A DNA stretch of 5,576 nt from positions 1 through 5,576 of the forward strand of contig JAIEAS010000276.1 in NCBI GenBank assembly GCA_029071285.1, read 5' to 3'. Positions 1 through 5,576 of the stretch are shown here, in pieces; within the stretch, counting starts at the first letter, position 1, and each line of letters opens with the position of its first letter. The position numbers and the translations under genes are program-made. The notes beneath the pieces are model-generated. The model was not told the DNA's origin. It was given only the letters and a program-made list of their open reading frames with translations, and did not search any database. Source of the stretch: Clostridia bacterium. GTDB taxonomy: Bacteria > Bacillota > Clostridia > Christensenellales > Borkfalkiaceae.

Positions 1-2365
1 TGTAGCACACGTATTACGGGGCAAGAAGGGCGAGGTTGTTAAAGAACTTGCAAGCTATAAAAAGAGCGGCTACGGCAGGGTGAAGATAGACGGAATAATT
101 TACGACTTGCAGGAAGATATAAAGCTTGAAAAAAATATCCGTCACAACATCTCTGTAATAATCGACAGACTGATTATAAAGGACGGAGTTATAAAAAGAC
201 TTACGGACAGCTTAGAGGCGGCTTTACGCCTTGCCGACGGGCTTGTGGTTATCGACTGCGACGGCATCGAGGAACTGTATTCTTCGAAATACGCCTGCCC
301 CGACTGCGGAATTTCAATCGAGGAAATCGAGCCGAGAATTTTTTCGTTCAATACCCCTTGGGGGGCTTGCCCCGAATGTTCGGGACTCGGTTTCAGACAG
401 CTTGTGGACCCCGATTTAATCTGTCCCGATAAAACCAAATCGCTGCGCGACGGCGCGATTAAGATAAGCGGCTGGAATCTGGATTCTTCCTCAATGACGC
501 AGATGTATCTTAAAGCGCTGTCAAAGGTTTATAACTTTTCTATGGACGTGCCCGTTCAAGATTTGCCGCAGAACGTTTACGACATTCTTATGTACGGCAA
601 CGGCGGCGAAAAGATTGAAATGGAGTACAACGCTTACCATTTTTCGGGTAGCTTCGAAAAGTCGTGGGAAGGCTTTGTAAACAACTTACAGCGCAGATAC
701 GAGCAGACGAGTTCCGAGGGCGTAAAGTGGGATATCGAAAGATATATGCGCACGTCCGACTGCCCCGCGTGTCACGGCAAAAGACTGAAAAAAGAAGCGC
801 TTGCCGTAACCGTCGGCGGCAAAAATATAATGGAAATCTGCGAGCTTTCAATTGACGATTTAAAAGCTTTTACTGATTTTTCATTCTTCACAAAGACCGA
901 CCATATGATAGCCGACAGCATATTAAAAGAAATCGACAGCCGTTTGAGCTTTTTGCAGAACGTGGGACTTGGCTATTTGACTTTGGCGCGCGGTGCGGCG
1001 ACTCTTTCGGGAGGCGAAAGCCAGCGTATCCGCCTTGCAACACAAATAGGCAGCGCGCTTACAGGCGTTTTGTATATTCTGGACGAGCCGAGTATAGGAC
1101 TTCACCAGCGCGACAATCAGAAGCTGTTAAATTCGCTTTTGGGTCTGCGCGATTTGGGCAACACGCTAATCGTCGTTGAACACGACGAGGACACTATGCG
1201 CGCCGCAGACTATATCGTTGATATAGGTCCGCACGCGGGAGTGCACGGCGGCGAAGTGGTGGCAAGCGGAAGCTTGCAGGATATTATGAACGAGCCCCGT
1301 TCGATAACGGGCGACTATCTTGCGGGCAGGCGCAAAATCGAAATTCCCGTCGCGCGTATTCAGCCCGACGGCAGATTTCTGAAAGTTACGGGCTGCAAAC
1401 AAAACAATCTTAAAGGCATTGACGTGGAAATTCCCGTGGGGCTCATTACCGCGGTGACCGGCGTTTCGGGCAGCGGTAAATCGAGTCTTGTCAACGAAAT
1501 TATCTATCCCTATCTCGTAAACAATCTCAACGGAGCACGCCAGCAGCTGGGCAATGCAGACGCCTTCTACGGAACCGAGCACTTCGATAAGGTAATTGCA
1601 ATCGACCAGCAGCCCATAGGCAGAACGCCGAGAAGCAATCCCGCAACTTACACGGGCGTATTCACTATGATACGCGACCTGTTCGCCGCAACTCCCGACG
1701 CGAAAGAAAAGGGTTACAAGAGCGGAAGATTTTCATTCAACGTAGCGGGCGGCAGATGCGAGCACTGTCAGGGCGACGGAATAATACAGATAGAAATGCA
1801 CTTTTTGCCCGATATTTACGTCCCGTGCGAGGTGTGCGGAGGAAAACGCTACAACCGCGAAACGCTTGACGTAAAGTATAAGGGCAAGTCGATTTCGGAC
1901 GTGCTTGAAATGACGGCGGAAGAAGCGGCGGAGTTCTTTAAACCCGTGACTTCGATTTACAATAAAATTTCAACTCTCTGCGACGTCGGCTTGGGTTACG
2001 TCAAACTCGGACAGAGTTCAACAACACTTTCGGGCGGAGAGGCGCAGCGCGTAAAGCTTGCAACCGAGCTCTCGAAGCGCAGCACGGGCAGAACTTTCTA
2101 TATCCTTGACGAGCCGACGACGGGGCTGCACAGCTACGACGTGGACAAACTTGTAAATATTCTTGCAAGGCTCAGAAGCGGCGGCAACACCGTGCTCGTA
2201 ATAGAGCATAACCTCGACGTTATTAAAACTGCCGACTGGATTATAGATTTGGGACCCGAAGGCGGCGATAAGGGCGGTACGGTCGTTGCGACGGGCACGC
2301 CCGAAGAAGTTGCAAAGTGCGCGCAAAGTTATACCGGTCAGTTTTTAAAGAAGATATTAGGTTGA
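1..2365 (+). CDS. uvrA: UvrA, excinuclease ABC subunit A (5'-truncated by window edge)
   Basis: UvrA is the ATP-driven damage sensor of nucleotide excision repair; it acts in the cytoplasm as a dimer and loads UvrB onto damaged DNA. The reading frame is open from base 2 and gives 787 visible residues. UvrA is usually about 940 residues, so roughly 150 are missing, including the first Walker A motif. Numbering from the first visible codon, I see: a zinc module with C99/C102 and C123/C126; a CPAC pair at C254/C257; the first ABC signature LSGGESQR near 335 with Walker B ILDEPSIGLHQ near 359; the second Walker A GVSGSGKSS at 487-495; the C-terminal zinc module C586/C589 and C609/C612; and the second signature LSGGEAQR near 676 with ILDEPTTGLH near 701. 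The set is complete and in UvrA order, with no frameshift. The GTG at 80 is an internal valine, because the sequence before it (RGKKGE...YKKSGYGRV) also matches UvrA. A GNAT gene follows after 13 bases. Confidence 0.98.
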   Translation, partial: VAHVLRGKKGEVVKELASYKKSGYGRVKIDGIIYDLQEDIKLEKNIRHNISVIIDRLIIKDGVIKRLTDSLEAALRLADGLVVIDCDGIEELYSSKYACPDCGISIEEIEPRIFSFNTPWGACPECSGLGFRQLVDPDLICPDKTKSLRDGAIKISGWNLDSSSMTQMYLKALSKVYNFSMDVPVQDLPQNVYDILMYGNGGEKIEMEYNAYHFSGSFEKSWEGFVNNLQRRYEQTSSEGVKWDIERYMRTSDCPACHGKRLKKEALAVTVGGKNIMEICELSIDDLKAFTDFSFFTKTDHMIADSILKEIDSRLSFLQNVGLGYLTLARGAATLSGGESQRIRLATQIGSALTGVLYILDEPSIGLHQRDNQKLLNSLLGLRDLGNTLIVVEHDEDTMRAADYIVDIGPHAGVHGGEVVASGSLQDIMNEPRSITGDYLAGRRKIEIPVARIQPDGRFLKVTGCKQNNLKGIDVEIPVGLITAVTGVSGSGKSSLVNEIIYPYLVNNLNGARQQLGNADAFYGTEHFDKVIAIDQQPIGRTPRSNPATYTGVFTMIRDLFAATPDAKEKGYKSGRFSFNVAGGRCEHCQGDGIIQIEMHFLPDIYVPCEVCGGKRYNRETLDVKYKGKSISDVLEMTAEEAAEFFKPVTSIYNKISTLCDVGLGYVKLGQSSTTLSGGEAQRVKLATELSKRSTGRTFYILDEPTTGLHSYDVDKLVNILARLRSGGNTVLVIEHNLDVIKTADWIIDLGPEGGDKGGTVVATGTPEEVAKCAQSYTGQFLKKILG

Positions 2366-2378
2366 CAAAAGAAAAATT

Positions 2379-2942
2379 ATGAACGTTTACGAAAATTTAC
2401 CCGTTTACGAGGGCGAAAATTTCATTCTCAGAGGCGTAACCGAAAGGGACGCCGAGGACCTTTTAAAAGTATATTCGGATAAAAAAGCAGTTCCCTTTTT
2501 TAACGGCGACAACTGTCACGGCGATGATTTTCATTACACAACGATTGAAAGAATGAAAGAGGCGGTGTCGTTCTGGCTTTTCAGTTACGGACACGGTTAC
2601 TTCGTGCGTTGGGCGGTCGTGCAAAAATCAAGCGGCAGCGCGGTCGGAACTATAGAGCTTTTTCACCGTGACAGCGAAAGGGACTATTTTGACAACTGCG
2701 GATTGTTGCGCCTTGATTTGCGTAGCGACTTCGAACGCGCCGAAGCTATAGAAGAAATTATTTCGCTTATAAAAAATCCCGCGTTCGATTTATTTTACTG
2801 TGATAAAATTGCCACGAAGGTGAAGCCGTTTGCCGACGAAAGAAAAAAGGCTGTGATAAAATCGGGCTTTGAGTATTCCGAACAGCCTTTAGTCGGAGAA
2901 GACGGAACAAAGTATTACGATTATTACGTTTTAACAAAATAA
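2379..2942 (+). CDS. GNAT-family N-acetyltransferase (RimJ/RimL-like), substrate unknown
   Basis: This 187-residue protein has the outline of a GNAT acetyltransferase, which moves an acetyl group from acetyl-CoA to an amine; the substrate cannot be told from the sequence. The N-terminus ENFILRGVTERDAEDLL (13-29) is the usual first strand and helix of the RimJ/RimL branch. VGTIELF (89-95) fits the central strand. The C-terminal ADERKKAVIKSGFEYSE (152-168) fits the helix and the 'GF' turn found near the end of the family. Oddly, the place where the acetyl-CoA pyrophosphate loop (Q/RxxGxG/A) is expected reads RSDFERAEAIEEI (115-127) and lacks the glycines. Cofactor binding may therefore be altered, or this may be a divergent subfamily. 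The gene starts 13 bases after the uvrA stop and has only a poor, A-rich ribosome binding region. It is probably translated from the uvrA transcript. A terminator-like hairpin follows. The fold is fairly sure, the activity is not. Confidence 0.85.
   Translation: MNVYENLPVYEGENFILRGVTERDAEDLLKVYSDKKAVPFFNGDNCHGDDFHYTTIERMKEAVSFWLFSYGHGYFVRWAVVQKSSGSAVGTIELFHRDSERDYFDNCGLLRLDLRSDFERAEAIEEIISLIKNPAFDLFYCDKIATKVKPFADERKKAVIKSGFEYSEQPLVGEDGTKYYDYYVLTK
2798..2862 (+). repeat. Two exact copies of a 12-mer (CTGTGATAAAAT) inside the GNAT gene
   Basis: The copies lie at 2798-2809 and 2851-2862, 53 bases apart. They fall in different codon phases of the acetyltransferase gene, so protein repetition does not explain them. 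Each contains TGATAAAAT, a good match to an extended -10 promoter element (TGnTATAAT). Neither has a convincing -35 box at 17 bases. They could be alternative start points for the downstream ferritin-like gene, or chance in AT-rich codons. Confidence 0.3.
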
Positions 2943-2958
2943 TGACTGTGCCAAAATT

Positions 2959-3004
2959 GCGTTCCTTTTCATAGAATGGTAAAGCGAAAAGGAGCGCGTT
3001 TTTT
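2959..3004 (+). terminator. Strong intrinsic-terminator-like hairpin after the GNAT gene
   Basis: The left arm 2959-2970 (GCGTTCCTTTTC) pairs with the right arm 2986-2997 (GAAAAGGAGCGC) over 12 base pairs with a single T-G wobble. The loop is 15 bases, and a G and six Ts follow at 2998-3004. An A-tract at 2953-2956 could extend the pairing into the T-tract. This is the form of a rho-independent terminator and should end the uvrA-GNAT transcript. It is unusual because the right arm contains the Shine-Dalgarno sequence of the next gene and the last T touches that gene's ATG. It may therefore also act as a translational or attenuation switch. Confidence 0.75.
2987..2994 (+). promoter_or_regulatory. 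Ribosome binding site of the ferritin-like gene, buried in the hairpin
   Basis: AAAAGGAG ends 10 bases before the ATG at 3005 and is the best Shine-Dalgarno match seen in the window. It fixes the start of the ferritin-like gene. All eight bases sit in the 3' arm of the preceding hairpin. Any transcript that begins upstream of about 2959 and reads through would have this site base-paired. Confidence 0.75.
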
Positions 3005-3514
3005 ATGGCAAAACCTTTGACTTTGCAAGCCGAGTTTCCTACGACCGAGGGGCTCACGCCCGATTCTTACAGCTTAGCGGTTATTTCGCCTGCATACGCT
3101 TCGCCGACCGGAGAGTTGAACACAATACTACAATACTTTTACCATTATTTCAATTTTGACAGATGCGGGTATAAAGACTATGCGCGCACTATCGAAAGTA
3201 TCGCTATAGCGGAAATGCTTCATCTTGAAATTTTAGGCAAAACCATTATGGCTTTGGGCGCGCAACCTATTTATTGTCAGAACCCGCCTACGGCGTTCTG
3301 TTTCTATTCCGCCAAATACGTGACTTATTCCCGCAATCTGATTCATATGATCGAGGACGATATTATGGCGGAAAAAAGGGCAATCTCGCTCTATTCGAGA
3401 ATGTTGACGCGGCTGAAAAACGAACAGCTTAAAGATATAATTTCGCGTATATTACAGGACGAACAGCTTCACCTCGAAAAGTTTCAGGAAATTATGCAAG
3501 GGCTTAAACGTTGA
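3005..3514 (+). CDS. Ferritin-like di-metal protein, uncharacterised (Mn-catalase/bacterioferritin-like core)
   Basis: This 169-residue protein has a four-helix ferritin-like core. The expected metal ligands are all present: E37 (in GELNTILQYF), E70 and H73 (AEMLHLEILG), a helix-3 glutamate, probably E123 (IMAEKRAISLY), and E153 and H156 (DEQLHLEKF). The E37-to-E70 distance of 33 and the E123-to-H156 distance of 33 fit, as I recall them, the spacing in manganese catalase. The GEL...Q and ExxHLE stretches also resemble the manganese catalase/CotJC type. There is no rubredoxin domain, signal peptide or membrane segment, so a soluble cytoplasmic protein is likely. A linker with YCQNPPTAFCF (90-100) holds two of the three cysteines. 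The first 30 residues are a non-helical extension. Possible jobs are peroxide removal, iron handling or a spore-coat role; none can be chosen from the sequence. The gene has terminator-like hairpins on both sides, which suggests its own transcript. Confidence 0.85.
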   Translation: MAKPLTLQAEFPTTEGLTPDSYSLAVISPAYASPTGELNTILQYFYHYFNFDRCGYKDYARTIESIAIAEMLHLEILGKTIMALGAQPIYCQNPPTAFCFYSAKYVTYSRNLIHMIEDDIMAEKRAISLYSRMLTRLKNEQLKDIISRILQDEQLHLEKFQEIMQGLKR

Positions 3515-3529
3515 CAGTTTAAGCCTTTT
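3498..3529 (+). terminator. Terminator-like hairpin overlapping the ferritin-like stop codon
   Basis: GGCTTAAAC (3501-3509) and GTTTAAGCC (3517-3525) pair perfectly over 9 base pairs around a 7-base loop. Bases 3498-3500 can add two A-T pairs and one G-T wobble. Four Ts follow at 3526-3529, before a G. The stem is AT-rich and the T-tract short, so termination may be partial. The left arm is coding sequence for the last residues, and the TGA stop (3512-3514) is in the loop. Confidence 0.6.
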
Positions 3530-3539
3530 GTAATAAAAT
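3511..3539 (+). promoter_or_regulatory. Sigma-A type promoter for the flavoprotein pair
   Basis: TTGACA (3511-3516) is a perfect -35 box. It is followed by a 17-base spacer and TAAAAT (3534-3539), which matches five of six bases of the -10 consensus. Transcription would start near 3545-3547. The -35 box overlaps the TGA stop of the ferritin-like gene and lies exactly in the loop of its terminator hairpin, whose right arm forms part of the spacer. This is the best promoter-like sequence I found in the window. It would give a 5' leader of only about 8 to 15 bases. Confidence 0.65.
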
Positions 3540-3543
3540 GAAC

Positions 3544-3550
3544 GAAAGGA
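3544..3550 (+). promoter_or_regulatory. Ribosome binding site deciding between two ATG starts
   Basis: GAAAGGA lies 9 bases before the ATG at 3560 but only 3 bases before the in-frame ATG at 3554. Spacing therefore favours 3560, where the protein begins MKYDVAVIGGG, as is usual for this family. The predicted transcript start falls inside or next to this site. The message may thus be nearly leaderless, and that would weaken the argument. Confidence 0.55.
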
Positions 3551-3559
3551 AAAATGTAT

Positions 3560-4720
3560 ATGAAATATGACGTAGCCGTGATAGGCGGCGGAGCTTCGGG
3601 AATGGCGTGCGCAGTCCGGTTGCTTGAAGCAAATAAAAATTTAAAAATATGCCTTATCGACGCGGGCGAACGACTCGGTAAAAAACTTGCCGCAACGGGC
3701 AACGGTCAGGGGAATGTTTCCAACCTCGATATGACCGCAAGGCATTACCACGGCGGAAATGTCGCTTTGGCTGATAAAATTGCATGCAGCCGCACGTACG
3801 ACGTTTGCAAGCTTTTTGACTGCCTTTTTACGTCCGACGATAAGGGCAGAATTTATCCCTCGGGCAGACAAGCGTCGGCGCTTTGCGACCAGCTTATTGC
3901 AAAGCTTAAGGGTAGATGTGATATTATGCTTGCAACCAAGGTTTTAGAAATTCAAAAAGGCTTTAATTTAAAGCTTTCCGACGGTAAAAGCGTAAATGCG
4001 GAGTACGTTGTTTTCTGTGTCGGCGGCAAGGCTCAGAAGCAGTTTAAAACGGACGGTTCGGCGTATGCGCTTGTTACAAATCTGGGGCACTCGTTGACGC
4101 CTTTGTATCCGTCGCTTGTGCAGTTCAAAACCGATGCCGCTCATATAAAAACCTTAAAAGGCATACGCGCAGATTGCAAGGTTACGGCGGTATGCGGCAG
4201 AAAGGTTTTAGGTGAAAGCCGCGGTGACGTGATTTTTACAGATTACGGCGTTTCGGGCAATGCGATATTCGAGCTGTCGTCTTACGTTGCGGACAAGCAG
4301 GGTGTGGAGCTTTCGCTTGAATTTTTGCCAGATATTTCGGAAAAGTTGATAATTAAAAATCTTGCGGACAGAAAACACGCGGGAACGCCGGCGAGCGAGC
4401 TTTTATCAGGCACCCTTCATAACCAGCTCGGAAGGGCGGTAATTGCGCGGGCGAAGAGCGCGGATGAAAATGATATTGCTTACTGTCTTAAAAACTTTAC
4501 GCTGAAAGTTACGGGCACTTTGGGTTTTGATTACGCGCAGGTAACGAAGGGCGGCATAAATATGAATGAAATTACCGACGAACTTGAAAGCAAGGCGGTA
4601 AAAAATCTGTTTTTTGCCGGCGAAGTTCTGGATATAGACGGCGATTGCGGCGGTTATAATCTGCAGTGGGCGTTTACGAGCGGAATGGCGGCGGCTGACG
4701 CGATTTTGAAAAGACTATGA
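3560..4720 (+). CDS. HI0933/BaiN-family NAD(P)/FAD-dependent oxidoreductase (predicted flavoprotein)
   Basis: This is a 386-residue soluble flavoprotein of the HI0933-like family (also called YhiN or BaiN); the family is usually about 400 residues, so it is full length. The N-terminus DVAVIGGGASGMACA holds the FAD-binding GxGxxG at 9-14, and LIDAGER supplies the ribose-binding acid at D34. GKKLAATGNGQGNVSN (40-55) corresponds to the family motif usually written TGNGRCNLTN; here R and C are replaced by Q and G. GRIYPSGRQAS and the TDYGVSGNAIFELSS stretch follow. The C-terminal signature FFAGEVLDIDGDCGGYNLQW is present near 351-370 and closes the FAD site. The physiological substrate is unknown for most of the family; the BaiN name comes from a proposed bile-acid role that should not be assumed here. 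An alternative start at 3554 adds two residues. The stop overlaps the next start (ATGA), so the two genes are translationally coupled, and a promoter lies just upstream. Confidence 0.93.
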   Translation: MKYDVAVIGGGASGMACAVRLLEANKNLKICLIDAGERLGKKLAATGNGQGNVSNLDMTARHYHGGNVALADKIACSRTYDVCKLFDCLFTSDDKGRIYPSGRQASALCDQLIAKLKGRCDIMLATKVLEIQKGFNLKLSDGKSVNAEYVVFCVGGKAQKQFKTDGSAYALVTNLGHSLTPLYPSLVQFKTDAAHIKTLKGIRADCKVTAVCGRKVLGESRGDVIFTDYGVSGNAIFELSSYVADKQGVELSLEFLPDISEKLIIKNLADRKHAGTPASELLSGTLHNQLGRAVIARAKSADENDIAYCLKNFTLKVTGTLGFDYAQVTKGGINMNEITDELESKAVKNLFFAGEVLDIDGDCGGYNLQWAFTSGMAAADAILKRL

Positions 4721-5576
4721 TTTGCAGGCTTGACAATATAAAACTTAAAACAGGTGAAAGCGAGCAAAAGCTTTTGCAGATTGCCAAAAAGAAATTGCCC
4801 TCGGTAAAGCATTTTTCGATAATAAAAAAATCGCTTGACGCGCGTGACAAGGGCAATATTTTTTGGGTGTATTCAATCGCTTTTTCGGATGAGGACGAGC
4901 AAGCGGAGCGTACCTTTGAACGGCTTTCAAATCCGCCCAAGGTTGCCGTTATAGGCTCGGGACCTGCGGGGCTGTTCTGCGCCCTTCGGCTCATAGACCG
5001 CGGCATTGCGCCGATAATAATTGAGCGCGGCGAAAGGGTCGAAGACAGAAAACGCACAATAAACACTTTTTTTGATAACCGCATTTTAAACACCGAGAGC
5101 AACGTTCAGTTCGGCGAGGGCGGCGCGGGAACTTTTTCAGACGGAAAACTCAATACGCAAACCCACGACGGTTTCAATAAAGAGGTTCTGACTACCTTTG
5201 CTAAATTCGGCGCACCCGAAGAGGTTGCGTACCTCAATAAACCCCACGTCGGTAGCGACAAGCTTTTTGAAGTTCTTCAAAATATCCGCAAGTATATCGT
5301 CGGGCACGGCGGCGAGTACTTATTCAATACAAAAGTCACGGGCATTGTCAAAAGCGGCGAGCAGCTTAAAAGTCTTGTTCTTAAGAATACGAAGAACGGA
5401 CAGGAGAGTGAACTTTCGGTTGACTGTGCCGTTCTTGCCATAGGACATTCCGCGCGAGATACTTTTGAAATGCTTGCAAAATCGGGCGTGGAAATGCAGG
5501 CGAGAGAGTTTGCACTTGGTGTAAGAATCGAACACCTTGCAAGCGAAATAGGCAAAGAACAGTACGGCAAAAATTA
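4717..5576 (+). CDS. COG2509-type FAD-dependent dehydrogenase (3' end outside the window)
   Basis: The frame is open from the ATG at 4717 to the window edge, 286 complete codons, so only the N-terminal part is seen; relatives are somewhat over 500 residues. Residues 1-72 form a small N-terminal domain (MICRLDNIKL...FSIIKKSLDARDKGNIF...), a typical start for this group. Then come the FAD-binding VAVIGSGPAGLFCALRL (GxGxxG at 80-85) and IIIERGERV with the ribose-binding E103. The group hallmark EGGAGTFSDGKLN (134-146) follows, then VLAIGHSARDTFEML (239-253). Those last two motifs make the family call secure. The reaction is not known; a flavin-dependent redox role in the cytoplasm is inferred. 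The start overlaps the previous stop in ATGA, and no good Shine-Dalgarno sequence precedes it, so translation is probably coupled to the upstream flavoprotein. No break or frameshift is visible. Confidence 0.92.
   Translation, partial: MICRLDNIKLKTGESEQKLLQIAKKKLPSVKHFSIIKKSLDARDKGNIFWVYSIAFSDEDEQAERTFERLSNPPKVAVIGSGPAGLFCALRLIDRGIAPIIIERGERVEDRKRTINTFFDNRILNTESNVQFGEGGAGTFSDGKLNTQTHDGFNKEVLTTFAKFGAPEEVAYLNKPHVGSDKLFEVLQNIRKYIVGHGGEYLFNTKVTGIVKSGEQLKSLVLKNTKNGQESELSVDCAVLAIGHSARDTFEMLAKSGVEMQAREFALGVRIEHLASEIGKEQYGKN

Noticed and set aside
80..82. GTG as a possible start of uvrA
   Set aside because: The frame is open upstream to base 2 and that part also matches UvrA, so this codon is an internal valine.
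1166..1582. Antisense open frame of 138 codons on the minus strand
   Set aside because: It lies opposite the intact UvrA coding sequence, shows no recognisable domain and has no reason to be a gene; it is a shadow of biased codon use.
2362..2380. TTGACA over the uvrA stop as a promoter for the GNAT gene
   Set aside because: No -10 box lies 16 to 18 bases downstream, where the sequence is already coding; the match is probably chance.
2900..2942. Fur- or PerR-like operator before the ferritin-like gene (two ATTACG units in an AT-rich stretch)
   Set aside because: The units are direct rather than palindromic and do not match the known box patterns.
2976..3020. Small 14-codon open frame starting in the hairpin loop and overlapping the ferritin-like start out of frame
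   Set aside because: It has no ribosome binding site and a composition dictated by the hairpin; a translated leader peptide cannot be supported from the sequence alone.
4730..4752. TTGACA followed by ATATAAAA near the start of the COG2509-type gene
   Set aside because: The spacing to any -10-like sequence is far too short and the bases code for conserved residues (RLDNIKL).
4674..5102. Antisense open frame of 142 codons on the minus strand
   Set aside because: It covers the junction and start of the two flavoprotein genes on the other strand; the sense frame carries clear FAD motifs and the antisense one carries none.

Overview
The window reads as a compact stretch of bacterial chromosome, most likely from a member of the Firmicutes in the class Clostridia, possibly an uncultivated gut lineage. 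The basis is the clostridial look of the proteins, the moderate GC content, the very short gaps, and the pairing of a HI0933/BaiN-type flavoprotein with a COG2509-type flavoprotein. This placement is inference; there is no rRNA or other strong taxonomic marker. All five genes lie on the plus strand. There are no tRNAs, insertion sequences, CRISPR arrays or phage genes, and no gene-free stretch longer than about 60 bases.

Layout. Positions 1-2365 hold the C-terminal five-sixths of uvrA, the damage-recognition ATPase of nucleotide excision repair; it is cut only by the window edge. Thirteen bases later, 2379-2942 encodes a GNAT-type acetyltransferase, probably co-transcribed with uvrA. A strong terminator-like hairpin at 2959-3004 follows. 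Its 3' arm carries the ribosome binding site of the next gene (3005-3514), a small ferritin-like protein with a complete E / ExxH / E / ExxH metal-ligand set and no assigned function. That gene ends inside a second, weaker terminator hairpin. The loop of that hairpin is a perfect TTGACA -35 box, spaced 17 bases from a TAAAAT -10 box, which should drive the last two genes.

Those last two genes form a translationally coupled flavoprotein pair. The first is a complete HI0933/BaiN-family FAD protein (3560-4720). The second is a COG2509-type FAD-dependent dehydrogenase that starts in an ATGA overlap at 4717 and runs off the right edge.

The genes make three probable transcription units: DNA repair plus acetyltransferase, a ferritin-like single gene, and two flavoproteins. 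The gene content is mostly ordinary housekeeping and poorly characterised conserved genes, and I see no convincing new multi-gene system. The parts most worth a second look are the two tightly packed gene junctions, where terminator, promoter, stop codon and ribosome binding site overlap, and the uncharacterised ferritin-like protein.
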